Below are positions 17,950 to 26,694 of a DNA stretch of 64,000 nucleotides, piece after piece (within the stretch, counting starts at the first letter, position 1; each line of letters starts with the position of its first letter). The notes below the pieces were generated by a model. The model searched no databases. It saw only the letters and a list, made by a program, of their open reading frames with translations, and was not told the DNA's origin. Source of the stretch: Methanococcoides alaskense (lineage in GTDB: Archaea > Halobacteriota > Methanosarcinia > Methanosarcinales > Methanosarcinaceae). Both the position numbers and the translations under genes were made by a program. Where the stretch lies: the NCBI RefSeq assembly GCF_031454185.1, contig NZ_JAVDQI010000001.1, forward strand, positions 1-64,000. Reading direction: 5' to 3'.

Positions 17950-19560
17950 ATGAGTTCAATGATAAATAATGTGGGGCAACAACAGAACAATATGGATGAT
18001 ATATATCATCTTGCACAGAGTGTGCGCAAAAAGATCGGACTAGAAGGAGATCTCGAGGATAAAGAACTTATTGATCATCTGGAAACTGCATCTTCTGAGA
18101 TAAAAGAACTGTTGAGTTCTTCTTTTGGTCCCATGGGTCTTAATAAGCTGATCATAAATCATGTCGATGATGTCTATCTGACCAACGATGGAAAGACCAT
18201 AATTGAACAAATGGATGTTTTGCATCCAATAGTTACTTCCTTGAAAGAACTTTCAAGATCAATGGACAAATCTTGTGGGGATGGTACGAAGACCGCAGTT
18301 ATACTGGCATCCAGTCTGATCATAAATGCAGTGAAGCTTATCAAAATGGGTGTGCATCCGACCACCATTATAAAAGGATACAAGCTTGCCCTTAATAAAG
18401 CATATGAGCTTCTCGAGCTCAACAGTATAACTGCCAGATCATACGATGATTCCTATGCTGCGATCCTGAGTGCAACTGTTAGTAAGGGCATAGAGTTCGA
18501 TCAGGCAGAGATACTTTCAACTATAGTTGTCGATGTGGTCGAACACTTGAGAGCATTATCAGATGATGGGTATCTGGACCTTGATGAAAATGTGAAGATC
18601 ATGAAAAAAGTTGGAGGTCCTGAGATCGTTCACCTCAATGGTGTCATTCTTGATGAGACTCCTGCAAGGTTTGATATGCCACAATCATTAATCGAACCCA
18701 GGATTCTTATCCTGAATTATGATATAAAACTCAAGAGTGCATTTATAAATTCCAGTCATAACATCAGTATGGACAGCATTGAGACCGCTTATCTGTTCGA
18801 AGAAGAACGCAAGAGGATACTTGGAAGCTTTGCTGAGAAGATCATCAATACTGGAGCTAATGTTGTTTTCTGCGAGGGGGATGTGGACTCTCATATCGAA
18901 GAATGTCTTGTGAAGAACAACATATTGATGTTCAAGAAACTTAAAATGAAAGATCTCAAGAGCATTTCGATGGCAACCGGTGCAGAGATCATGTCCATAA
19001 GGGATGATCTGGATGAACAGCATCTTGGAAGGGCAGATAAAGTTGAAGTTAAAAAGAGATGCGGAGAGGATTTTGCTTTCATAAGCGCTAATGATCAGAA
19101 GTTCTCGACGATCTTGATATGGGAACCCGTCAAATATGCCCTTGAGAAGGTTGAAGAGGCTGCAGACGATGCATTGAACACTGCAGCATTCATCCTCAAG
19201 AACAAGATGGTAGTTACCGGCGGGGGCGGAATAGAGTTTGAGCTCTCACAGATGTTGAGGAACTATGCTTCCACAATAGGAGGAAAAGAACAGCTTGCTG
19301 TTATCGAGTATGCCAATGCACTTGAGGAGATTCCCAGGATACTGGCAAAGAACATGGGAATGAATGTTATAGATTCAATGACAAGAATGTCACATTTCTA
19401 TAATAAGGGTCTGGCTGCAAGGGTTGATAGGTCCAGAAAGATCACAGAGAATGTCCCTCTTGTCTATGATTCGGCTACCATCAAGAAGCTGGCGATCATC
19501 TCTGCAACCGAAACCGCAAACAGCGTTCTGAGGATAGATAAGATAGTGCTGAAGAAATGA
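17950..19560 (+). CDS. Divergent group II chaperonin (thermosome-like) subunit
   Basis: This 536-residue protein follows the CCT/thermosome layout. It has FGPMGLNKL (about 56), LTNDGKTII (about 77, normally NDGATI), CGDGTKTAVI (about 109-118, normally GDGTT, nucleotide-binding Asp kept), an apical domain, a VTGGGGIEFEL block (about 418) and a closing SVLRIDKIV. The substitutions next to the nucleotide site and the short tail mark it as a paralogue of the housekeeping thermosome. M. acetivorans has comparable extra chaperonin subunits near mts genes, as I recall. The ribosome binding site AAGGAGG lies at the end of the ASKHA gene. A role in folding the large fused methyltransferase or assembling its corrinoid complex is inferred. 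A copy of its last 63 bases is stranded at 24650-24712. Confidence 0.85.
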   Translation: MSSMINNVGQQQNNMDDIYHLAQSVRKKIGLEGDLEDKELIDHLETASSEIKELLSSSFGPMGLNKLIINHVDDVYLTNDGKTIIEQMDVLHPIVTSLKELSRSMDKSCGDGTKTAVILASSLIINAVKLIKMGVHPTTIIKGYKLALNKAYELLELNSITARSYDDSYAAILSATVSKGIEFDQAEILSTIVVDVVEHLRALSDDGYLDLDENVKIMKKVGGPEIVHLNGVILDETPARFDMPQSLIEPRILILNYDIKLKSAFINSSHNISMDSIETAYLFEEERKRILGSFAEKIINTGANVVFCEGDVDSHIEECLVKNNILMFKKLKMKDLKSISMATGAEIMSIRDDLDEQHLGRADKVEVKKRCGEDFAFISANDQKFSTILIWEPVKYALEKVEEAADDALNTAAFILKNKMVVTGGGGIEFELSQMLRNYASTIGGKEQLAVIEYANALEEIPRILAKNMGMNVIDSMTRMSHFYNKGLAARVDRSRKITENVPLVYDSATIKKLAIISATETANSVLRIDKIVLKK

Positions 19561-19767
19561 TGCCGTAGAAGGTATTGTGTTATGGGAAATTACAAACCAA
19601 TACAGATTTTTGATGATGCAGATGCATGTTGTAAATACACTTTTTCTTTTTTTGTATATTTTATGATCTGTAAAGGAATGTAAAATTCATATTATCATAA
19701 TTAGTGCAATGATATCGATCAAGTAAGGTAGTAAATCAGAGATATTTTTTAAAGAGGAGGATTGATC

Positions 19768-20814
19768 ATGAGCGATTTAAACTTTAAAGAAAGATTGGTG
19801 AATGCCTTAAAAGGCAAACCTGTCGACAAAGTTCCAGTAGTCTCCGTAACTCAAACAGGCATTGTTGAACTTATGGATGCAACAGGTGCCTCATGGCCAG
19901 AAGCACACAGTGATCCTGAGAAGATGGCAGCATTAGCCTTAGCAGGTCACGACCTCACAAGATTGGAAGCTGTAAGATATCCATACTGCGTAACAGTTCT
20001 TGCTGAAGCAATGGGCTGTAAGGTTAACATGGGTACAAAAGATATCCAACCCTCTGTAATATCTCATCCCTTTGCAGAAGGTCCCGAAAATCTACAAGTT
20101 CCAAAAAATCTTGTTGAAAAAGCAAGAATTCCTGCTGTTTTAAGAGCCACCGATTTATTGAAGGAAAAAGTGGGTGAAAATGTACCTATTATAGCAGGAA
20201 TGGAAGGACCTGCAACCCTTTTCTCTCATCTTGCAGGTGTGGATAACTACCTGACATGGTTCATACAAAAACCTGATTATATCACGCAATTTTTGAGCAT
20301 TGCCACAGATGCATGCATTGAGTATGCGAATACCCTACTAGAATATGGAGCTGATGTTATCTGCGTGTCAGATGGTGTTGGAGGTCCTGATTTACTAAAT
20401 CCAGAAATGTTTGAATCTTTCTTAAAACCGGAGTACCAGAGATTTTGTAGAAATGTAAAAGGTATCAAAATTATGCATATGTGTGGCAATGCCAACCCAA
20501 TTTTAAAATCTCTGGCAGAATGCGGGTTTGAGGGCATAAGTGTCGAAGAAAAGGTCAAAGACCTAAAGGCTGCAAAAGAAATTATTGGAAATAAATCAAG
20601 CCTTATTGGAAATGTCTCGACCTCTGTGACAATGTTGAATGGAACTTATGATCAAGTGAAAGAGGAAGCAAAAAAATGTCTGACAGATGGAGTTGATGTG
20701 CTTGCTCCAGGGTGTGGAATTGCTCCCAGAACTCCTTTTGAGAACGTAAAAGCACTTGTTCGAGCAAGAGACGAGTACTATGCCCAAAAGGATTTTAGTC
20801 CTATAAAATTGTGA
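19768..20814 (+). CDS. MtaA/MtbA-family methylcobamide:CoM methyltransferase, paralogue 1
   Basis: This 348-residue UroD-fold protein has the zinc motif of the MtaA/MtbA/MtsA family: HMC at residues 237-239 and Cys 316 in APGCGIAP. Such enzymes move the methyl group from a methylated corrinoid protein to coenzyme M in the cytoplasm. The substrate corrinoid partner cannot be told from sequence. The ATG at 19768 follows AAAGAGGAGG, which outranks the TTG two codons earlier. It heads a likely operon with the CobW-like gene 48 bases downstream. The paralogue at 24723-25745 is about the same length and clearly related. Poly-T and a long leader upstream suggest its own promoter. Confidence 0.85.
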   Translation: MSDLNFKERLVNALKGKPVDKVPVVSVTQTGIVELMDATGASWPEAHSDPEKMAALALAGHDLTRLEAVRYPYCVTVLAEAMGCKVNMGTKDIQPSVISHPFAEGPENLQVPKNLVEKARIPAVLRATDLLKEKVGENVPIIAGMEGPATLFSHLAGVDNYLTWFIQKPDYITQFLSIATDACIEYANTLLEYGADVICVSDGVGGPDLLNPEMFESFLKPEYQRFCRNVKGIKIMHMCGNANPILKSLAECGFEGISVEEKVKDLKAAKEIIGNKSSLIGNVSTSVTMLNGTYDQVKEEAKKCLTDGVDVLAPGCGIAPRTPFENVKALVRARDEYYAQKDFSPIKL

Positions 20815-20862
20815 AAAAACGAGTAATAACTGAAAAATGAATTAAATGTGTAGGTGAGCTTT

Positions 20863-21921
20863 ATGAAAGTGATAATTATAGGTGGTTTTCTTGGAAGCGG
20901 AAAAACAACCACACTACTAAACCTTGGAAAGCATCTGAGGGAAAGTGGACACAGAATTGCGATAATCGTCAACGAGATAGGTGAAATCGGAGTTGATGGG
21001 GATACCCTGTCCAATTCAGGGATTGAGACAAAAGAACTGACAAACGGTTGCATCTGCTGTACTCTTAAAATCGACATGGAATACACGTTAAGAACCCTAG
21101 CTACGGAATTTAAGCCGGATGTTGTAATCATAGAACCCACAGGAATTGCATTTCCAAGACAGATAAAAGAAGATCTTGCACTTATGGATGTTCCGGATAT
21201 GTCTTTTGCTCCAATCGTGAACCTTGTAGATGCAAATCGATTTAACACCGAAATTGAACAGATACCAAAATTTATTATGACTCAGCTAGAGGATGCTGAA
21301 ATCTTAGGTATAAACAAAATAGATATGGCTAACAAAGACCAGATTAAAGATGTTAAAGCTTTTCTCAAGCAGATCAATCCTGAAGCTATAATTCATGAAT
21401 TTTCGGCCAAGAACAACGATCAACAATTTCAAAAATTGAGATATCTTCTTGCAGGAGATAGCAGAGAGTGTCACATCTTTGAGAAAATAAACTCGATTGA
21501 AATGTCAGAGGTCTCTACGTACTCAGCTGAGTACACAGTTTTATCGCAGAATCTGGGCTCAGACATCGCTGCAACAATATCAAAAAATATCCTTGAAGAT
21601 ATAAAGAACAGAGTTCTAAACTTAAATCCCGATTTTATAGGACATGTAAAGATCTCTATGGAATATCCGGATAAAATGATGAAAGCAAGCCTGACATCTT
21701 CTAAAGGTTCCCCGCAGATTGAGATTTTTGAAAAAAAAGGAAACACCCAATCTAAACTTAAATTCCTGTCTGCAGTTACAAAAGTTCCAAAGAATATGTT
21801 AATAGAAATTGTTGAAAATTCAATCCAAGGGAATTTTACAAAAGAGAGCATAGATTTAAAAAAAATAGAGGGGCAATGCAATTCTAAACAATTTGTAGAT
21901 ATTAGTAATTTCAGCTTTTAA
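20863..21921 (+). CDS. CobW/G3E-family GTPase
   Basis: This 352-residue protein has a P-loop GGFLGSGKTT (residues 7-16), the metal-binding CxCC motif GCICCT (about 63-66), a Walker B region VVIIEPTGIA and the guanine-specificity motif INKID near 150. A smaller C-terminal CobW domain follows. Members of this G3E family are metal chaperones or insert cofactors, for example cobalt in cobalamin assembly. In this island, delivery of cobalt or zinc to corrinoid methyltransferases is a reasonable inference. The ATG at 20863 is preceded by GGTGA; the GTG at 20854 is the alternative. A shorter relative with a degraded CxCC motif lies at 28472-29068. Confidence 0.85.
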   Translation: MKVIIIGGFLGSGKTTTLLNLGKHLRESGHRIAIIVNEIGEIGVDGDTLSNSGIETKELTNGCICCTLKIDMEYTLRTLATEFKPDVVIIEPTGIAFPRQIKEDLALMDVPDMSFAPIVNLVDANRFNTEIEQIPKFIMTQLEDAEILGINKIDMANKDQIKDVKAFLKQINPEAIIHEFSAKNNDQQFQKLRYLLAGDSRECHIFEKINSIEMSEVSTYSAEYTVLSQNLGSDIAATISKNILEDIKNRVLNLNPDFIGHVKISMEYPDKMMKASLTSSKGSPQIEIFEKKGNTQSKLKFLSAVTKVPKNMLIEIVENSIQGNFTKESIDLKKIEGQCNSKQFVDISNFSF

Positions 21922-21959
21922 TGGAATTCTATAAGCTCTATTTATAAGGAGGAAAGCAA

Positions 21960-22271
21960 ATGACTGAAGTAACTGTACATTCAAAAGTATGTGGTTTTAC
22001 CCATAAAGTACGTGGGAAAATAGAAGGGGACAAGATCATCATCGATATAGATACGCCCTGTGAAAAGGTCAAGAAGATGTCACATATGGAAGTTCCGATG
22101 ATGGATCTGTTTGATATAAAGGACAACTATGTCATGCAAAAAGCTCAGGAAGCAAAATGCAGCGTTACCTGTCTTGTCCCATGTGCTGTCCTTCATGTAT
22201 GCTGTCTGGAAGCCGGGTTTCTGTCAAAGTCTTTGGTCGAAAATGTAGGTAATGTTTGTATAGAATTCTAA
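21960..22271 (+). CDS. Small Cys-rich protein (intact copy)
   Basis: This 103-residue soluble protein has nine or so Cys residues, including CGFTHKV near residue 12 and CSVTCLVPCAVLHVCCLE near 65-82. That pattern suggests a metal or iron-sulfur site. It starts 38 bases after the CobW-like gene behind AAGGAGGA, and is followed 49 bases later by a UroD-type methyltransferase, so it belongs to the methyltransferase operon. I do not recognise a named family. Two truncated copies of its first 100-115 bases are found at 25794 and 32231, marking rearrangement breakpoints. A role in handling metal or thiol for the methyltransferases is a guess. Confidence 0.7.
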   Translation: MTEVTVHSKVCGFTHKVRGKIEGDKIIIDIDTPCEKVKKMSHMEVPMMDLFDIKDNYVMQKAQEAKCSVTCLVPCAVLHVCCLEAGFLSKSLVENVGNVCIEF

Positions 22272-22320
22272 TGATCTTGAAACGATTTAATAAATAACAA
22301 GAATCTGAGAGGGTGGTCCA

Positions 22321-23418
22321 TTGGCAGAAGAAATGACGTCAAAAGAGAGATTTGTTAATGCTATTGAGATGAAAGATGTAGACAGGATGCCTTATGGGTA
22401 TCTTTGGTTCGGGGCAGGGAATGCGGTTCTGGAACGTATGGGGGCCAGCATGAGTGATGTCTACTATTCTGCAAAGGGGATCGCCAGGGCACAGATACTT
22501 GCAAGAGAGATGTACCATCACGATAATGTGATGTCTCCCTGGGGATGTCTGCTTGTAGAGGCGGAAGCCCTTGGAACCAGACTGAACATCAAGGAGGACC
22601 GGTACCCTACGATAGCTGAGCATCCCCTTAGCTCTGCCAGGCAATATGATAAGATAGACCCCCGGGATATTGAGAGGTCAGAAAGAGTGGATACTGTTGC
22701 CAGGTCCATCGGCATGCTCAAAAAAGAGCTCAAAGATGAGGTTTTCATAACCGGGAGCATGCTTTCTCCCCTGATGCTTGCTGCCCAGATCCTTGAGGCG
22801 AGCAATCTATGCATTGAGATGCTCACGGAAAAAGAAAGTGTACATTCCCTTCTTGAAAGGCTCACTCAAAGCTGTATCTTATATGCAGACCGCATGCTCG
22901 AGGAGGGAGCGGACGGTATCTTCGTTGAGAACGGGGAGAACACAGCAGATCTTTTTAGCCCCGACATGGCTGAAGATTTCATCCTGAAGTACACAAAGGA
23001 ACTCTATGAACACATCCAGGCAAATGGCGGATATGTGATCTCTCACAATTGCGCAGAACATGCCTTCCATGAAATGGAATTGGCCCTGAAACCCGATGTC
23101 CTTAACTTTGCCTTTGGGGATGTTAAAGCGCTTGGGGAACAATATGAGGTTGAATGCGTGAAGATCCACAAAAAGATAGGATGTGGCCCAAGATATTGTT
23201 TTAAGGACTTTGAAAGACATGATGTCTGTCTGATGGGGAACATCAATCCCAACGTGTTCGGTGACGGGTCTTTTGCTGATATTGAGCACGAAGTGAAAAG
23301 CTGTATGGACGCAGCTCCAGAAAAAGGTTTCATCCTGTCGACAGGGTGTGAGATTCCGCTTAACACACCAATTGAAGAGATGGAAACACTCTGGCAGGCG
23401 ATAAGTTCCCGCTTCTGA
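22321..23418 (+). CDS. UroD-fold methyltransferase
   Basis: This 365-residue protein belongs to the uroporphyrinogen decarboxylase superfamily but carries a methyltransferase-type zinc site: HNC at 242-244 and Cys 343 in STGCEIPLNTP. The motif around the last Cys resembles the C-terminal half of the fused mts proteins more than MtaA/MtbA, so it may be a substrate-side methyltransferase. The start is TTG at 22321, preceded by GAGAGGGTGG; the ATG four codons later is possible. Its higher G+C and stronger codon bias compared with neighbours suggest a separate origin. It ends the operon started at 19768, before a decayed kinase fragment. Confidence 0.75.
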   Translation: MAEEMTSKERFVNAIEMKDVDRMPYGYLWFGAGNAVLERMGASMSDVYYSAKGIARAQILAREMYHHDNVMSPWGCLLVEAEALGTRLNIKEDRYPTIAEHPLSSARQYDKIDPRDIERSERVDTVARSIGMLKKELKDEVFITGSMLSPLMLAAQILEASNLCIEMLTEKESVHSLLERLTQSCILYADRMLEEGADGIFVENGENTADLFSPDMAEDFILKYTKELYEHIQANGGYVISHNCAEHAFHEMELALKPDVLNFAFGDVKALGEQYEVECVKIHKKIGCGPRYCFKDFERHDVCLMGNINPNVFGDGSFADIEHEVKSCMDAAPEKGFILSTGCEIPLNTPIEEMETLWQAISSRF

Positions 23419-23572
23419 AAAGCCAGAATGTTTGTACAATAATTTTTATTGACCCATACAACTTTTATTAAGTGGGAAACAAAAAAACAGAGTATACCGA
23501 CTTTGATGTTAAGCAATTTAAAGTGTTATTCGAAGATATGTGAAAGACCATTCACCGTAAAGAGCTGGAAGG

Positions 23573-23744
23573 TGACTTGAAGTTGTTCTCAAAATATTTT
23601 GAAAAAGCAAACAATGACCTGAAATCAACGTTTTATTTGTGCAAAAATATAATCGATATGCATGGTGGAGAAATCTGGGTCGAAAGCAAAGAAGGACGAA
23701 GAACAACAATTCACATAAGGTTGCCAAAATATAATAGTGCATAA
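23573..23744 (+). pseudogene. Histidine-kinase tail remnant
   Basis: The frame ending at TAA 23742-23744 contains YLCKNIIDMHGGEIWVESK and TTIHIRLPK, the G2-box end of the HATPase domain of the MsmS-like kinases. Upstream, KLFSKYFEKANNDLKS aligns with the LFQKFYQVDSSIRRK region. The rest of the kinase is missing and the frame is broken near 23560. Its stop touches an in-frame ATG of the Msr gene that follows, so a kinase-Msr pair once existed here too. Confidence 0.7.
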
Positions 23745-23783
23745 ATGCAAAAATCCAAATGGATAAAAATAAGAGAGTTTGCC

Positions 23784-24566
23784 ATGACATCTGAATTACT
23801 AAATACAGTTTTTTTATCAGAAAAAAGAAAAAAGATTCTTCTTATGTTAATGAGTGGGCCAACTACAATAGACAGGATAAAAGAATCACTTGAAGGCAAC
23901 ACCAGCGCAATAATGGCTCAGGTAAAGATCCTTCTCGAGCAGGGGCTTATCGAACAGGAAAATAATGCTTACAAACTAACCTACATCGGACAAATTGTCC
24001 TGAAAAAAATATCCCCGTTAATTAAAACACTCGATGTGCTGGATAAGAATAATGAATACTGGAGAAGCAGAGATCTAAGCGGAGTTCCAGAGGCCTCTCG
24101 TGATAATATCGGAGACTTGGGAGAAGTGATTATTCACGACCCTGATCTTAACCATTTGTTCGAACCACCAAAACAATTGCTACAAAGTCTCAAACAAACA
24201 AAAAACGTATTAACATTTTATTCATATTTCTGTCCTTCCTGTCCCTTAAACTATGCAGAGCTGGGTAGAAAAGAAACAAACTTTACCCTCATTCTTACAA
24301 AATCAGTTTACACAAGACTAAAAGAGGAGTATGAAGAACAACACAACATAATGATGCAATCAAAAAATTCAAACTTGTATGTTTGTGAAGATGATGCAGC
24401 CAAACTGGGTGCACTTTCGGTCACAGATAATCTTCTATTGATAGCATTTTTTAACAGTGAAGGCATATTTGACCATAAGAAGTTAATTAGTTTCGAAGAA
24501 AGTGCACTTTCATGGGGAAAAGAACTTTTTGCATCTTATAAGGAAATTGCAGAAAAGGTCAAATAA
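23784..24566 (+). CDS. Msr-type regulator, second copy
   Basis: This 260-residue protein has the same layout as the one at 12790: an N-terminal winged helix (TVFLSEKRKKILLMLMSG, then a NTSAIMAQVKILL recognition segment) and a methanogen regulatory domain ending in SFEESALSWGKELF. The ATG at 23784 aligns with the start of the paralogue; the ATG at 23745 would add 13 unmatched residues. It follows a dead kinase fragment and precedes an MtaA-like gene. It may control that gene or the duplicated mts genes. Its 3' flank (24552-24661) is duplicated at 25896-26005. Confidence 0.82.
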   Translation: MTSELLNTVFLSEKRKKILLMLMSGPTTIDRIKESLEGNTSAIMAQVKILLEQGLIEQENNAYKLTYIGQIVLKKISPLIKTLDVLDKNNEYWRSRDLSGVPEASRDNIGDLGEVIIHDPDLNHLFEPPKQLLQSLKQTKNVLTFYSYFCPSCPLNYAELGRKETNFTLILTKSVYTRLKEEYEEQHNIMMQSKNSNLYVCEDDAAKLGALSVTDNLLLIAFFNSEGIFDHKKLISFEESALSWGKELFASYKEIAEKVK

Positions 24567-24661
24567 ACAAACTGACAGAAACAAGCATGTCATTTTACTG
24601 CATCTAATTACATTTTTTAAAAGCAGATACATAATCACGGTTGAGACAGAAACCGGCAAAC
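24552..24661 (+). repeat. 110-bp direct repeat, copy A (3' flank of the Msr gene)
   Basis: Bases 24552-24661 and 25896-26005 are practically identical, starting with GAAAAGGTCAAATAAAC and ending with GAAACCGGCAAAC. Copy A is the natural end of the Msr gene. Beyond its last 13 bases the sequence switches to the chaperonin tail. Confidence 0.9.
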
Positions 24662-24712
24662 AGCGTTCTGAGGATAGATAAGATAGTGCTGAAGAAATGA
24701 TGCCGTAGAAGG
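24650..24712 (+). repeat. Stranded copy of the chaperonin 3' end
   Basis: Bases 24650-24712 match 19510-19572: the last codons of the chaperonin gene, its TGA and 12 bases beyond. The match begins at the shared word GAAACCG(G)CAAAC, which is also the end of the 110-bp repeat. It shows that a chaperonin gene once preceded the methyltransferase at 24723. Confidence 0.9.
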
Positions 24713-24722
24713 AGTACCAAAC

Positions 24723-25745
24723 ATGGAAGATCCCAACTTCAAAGATAGGTTGCTGCATATATTTACTGGAAAACAAGTTGATAAAGTTCCGGTAGGCTCC
24801 TTCACCACCAGTCCGGTCGTGGAGCTTATGGATATGTGCGGTGCTGCAAGGCCTGAAGCAGATCATGATCCTAATAAAATGGCTCTTCTGGCAATCTCAC
24901 AACATGAGATCGCTGGTTTTGAAACGATAAGGTTTCCTTTTGATTGCACAGTCCTTGGAGAAGCCATGGGCTGTGAGATCCAGGCGGGTACAAAGGAAAG
25001 AACGCCTGCGATAATAAGTGGCCCATTCAAAGACTCGATCGAAGGTCTCGAGGTTCCCGACGATCTACTGGATAGGGGAAGAATCCCCTCCATGCTGAAA
25101 GTCGTTGATATCATCAGGGATATGGTGGGTGATGAACTTCCGATAATTGCTGGATTTGAAGGACCTACAGACCTTGCAGTTTATCTTTCTGACCTCAAAT
25201 CATTTCTTCTTTGGACCATAAAGGACCGTGAAAGGGTCGAGCAACTGTTGGATGTTTGCACTGATGCATGTATAGAACTGGGGAATGCATATCTTCAGCA
25301 GGGGGTTGATGTGGTCTGCATCGCGGATGCTGTAGCTTCTCCAGAGTTGGTACAGCCCTCTGATTTCGAGGAACTGATAAAACCAAGGTATTCCAGACTT
25401 GCAAGAAGTCTTAATGGTCTCAGTGTACTGCATGTCTGCGGAAAGGCCGACCCCATAATATCCCATATGACCGAGTGTGGGTTTGATGGAATTAGCATTG
25501 AAGAAAGCATTCAGGACTTGAAAACTGCTGTAGATATCGCACACAAGAACAATACGGTCATAATTGGAAATGTTTCTACCTCAGTGACGATGTTCAGTGG
25601 AACTCCTCAGCAGGTAAAGGAAGAAGCCTTCAAATCCCTGGATGCTGGTGTCGACATACTTGCTCCAGGATGTGGTTTGGCCCCCCAAACACCGATTCAA
25701 AACCTCAAAGCATTGGTAGAGGCAAGAAATGAATATTGTGCTTAA
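24723..25745 (+). CDS. MtaA/MtbA-family methylcobamide:CoM methyltransferase, paralogue 2
   Basis: This 340-residue UroD-fold enzyme has HVC at 237-239 and Cys 317 in APGCGLAP, the same spacing as paralogue 1. It is expected to methylate coenzyme M from a methyl-corrinoid protein. It starts with ATG 10 bases after the stranded chaperonin tail (AGAAGGAG is the ribosome binding site), so the chaperonin stop region supplies its leader. The two paralogues are clearly diverged and not products of recent conversion. It is followed 48 bases later by a truncated copy of the Cys-rich gene, mirroring the order methyltransferase, (CobW), Cys-rich in the first operon. Confidence 0.85.
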   Translation: MEDPNFKDRLLHIFTGKQVDKVPVGSFTTSPVVELMDMCGAARPEADHDPNKMALLAISQHEIAGFETIRFPFDCTVLGEAMGCEIQAGTKERTPAIISGPFKDSIEGLEVPDDLLDRGRIPSMLKVVDIIRDMVGDELPIIAGFEGPTDLAVYLSDLKSFLLWTIKDRERVEQLLDVCTDACIELGNAYLQQGVDVVCIADAVASPELVQPSDFEELIKPRYSRLARSLNGLSVLHVCGKADPIISHMTECGFDGISIEESIQDLKTAVDIAHKNNTVIIGNVSTSVTMFSGTPQQVKEEAFKSLDAGVDILAPGCGLAPQTPIQNLKALVEARNEYCA

Positions 25746-25793
25746 AATATTACGATTAACAAAAATATTGAAACTAAATACGGAGGAGATCAA

Positions 25794-25910
25794 ATGACTG
25801 AAGTAACTGTACATTCAAAAGTATGTGGTTTTACCCATAAAGTACGTGGGAAAATAGAAGGGGACAAGATTATCATTGATATAGATGCGCCCTGTGAAAA
25901 GGTCAAATAA
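25794..25910 (+). pseudogene. Truncated copy of the Cys-rich gene (38 codons)
   Basis: Almost identical to the first 110 bases of the gene at 21960, with a good GGAGGAG site. At GAAAAGGTCAA it switches into the 3' flank of the Msr gene and stops at TAA 25908-25910. The 11-base word is present at both parents, so the junction is a microhomology crossover. Confidence 0.85.
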
Positions 25911-26005
25911 ACAAACTGACAGAAACAAGCATGTCATTTTACTGCATCTAATTACATTTTTTAAAAGCAGATACATAATCACGGTTGAGACAGAAACCGG
26001 CAAAC
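25896..26005 (+). repeat. 110-bp direct repeat, copy B
   Basis: Second copy of the Msr 3' flank (see 24552-24661), fused to the truncated Cys-rich gene on its left. Its right side continues into different sequence, probably the original downstream flank. Bases 26006-26263 hold no gene that I can see. Confidence 0.9.
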
Positions 26006-26263
26006 TCAAATCATTTTCCAACCGTGATTACATTCGTGTTTTTGATATTATCAACGCCATTATTTTTTTCCCTGCCTTTTTTAAAACACATCATAGTTTC
26101 TGAACATTAGGTCTTTGATAACTACAATTTGAACGGAAAATACACCTTTAGAAGGGTTTGTAACAGAATATATCTCGATTTGAATAACTGGCTTTGCAGA
26201 AATCCTAATACTATCTTAAATTTATAACTATGAATTAGCTTAAAAAGTAGTGCTCCTTTTGTT

Positions 26264-26626
26264 TTGTGCCCACCGAAACTACAGGAGCATTCCTACTTGT
26301 CTACTAACAAGTGCATTAAGTTTATCGCTATAAGCTTAGACACCGTAAGACATTTTAGAGTGTTACTTTGTTCTTGTAAATATTCAAAGAGAAACTATAA
26401 TCAACATCATTTGATAGTTCTCATTTTATTAAAAGAATATCTTGGGACTGACTATAGAGATTTTGTTGAGATTGTTGAAGTTATGGATTCAATAAAAGAG
26501 GAAGTTGATCTGGATCAAGTTCTTCTTTTTACAACTTTAGAGAAGTTCATGACAAGAATTGATTCAGCTGCATTTACCATACTACTCAATAAAAAATTGA
26601 ATCTATTTTACAGTTGGGGAGAATAA
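26264..26626 (+). pseudogene. IS5-like transposase, N-terminal fragment
   Basis: The frame encodes KYSKRNYNQHHLIVLILLKE-like sequence, then YRDFVEIVEVMDSI and LLFTTLEKFMTRI. This is the usual N-terminal pattern of archaeal IS5-family transposases, before the catalytic DDE domain. Everything after about 80 residues is missing and no catalytic residues remain. It marks the right border of the shuffled segment at 24.5-26.0 kb. Confidence 0.65.
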
Positions 26627-26694
26627 ATTAACGTTAATGCAATTGAAGAATATATTAACATAGTAGATTTTATCAGTTGTCGCTTTTCTGGCAC

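Noticed and set aside
22321..23418. Uroporphyrinogen decarboxylase for haem synthesis.
   Set aside because: The His-x-Cys...Cys zinc site of corrinoid-dependent methyltransferases is present, and there are no tetrapyrrole genes nearby.
25815..26021. Minus-strand hydrophobic frames in the 110-bp repeats.
   Set aside because: They are antisense to the duplicated Msr 3' flank and have no start signals or homology.
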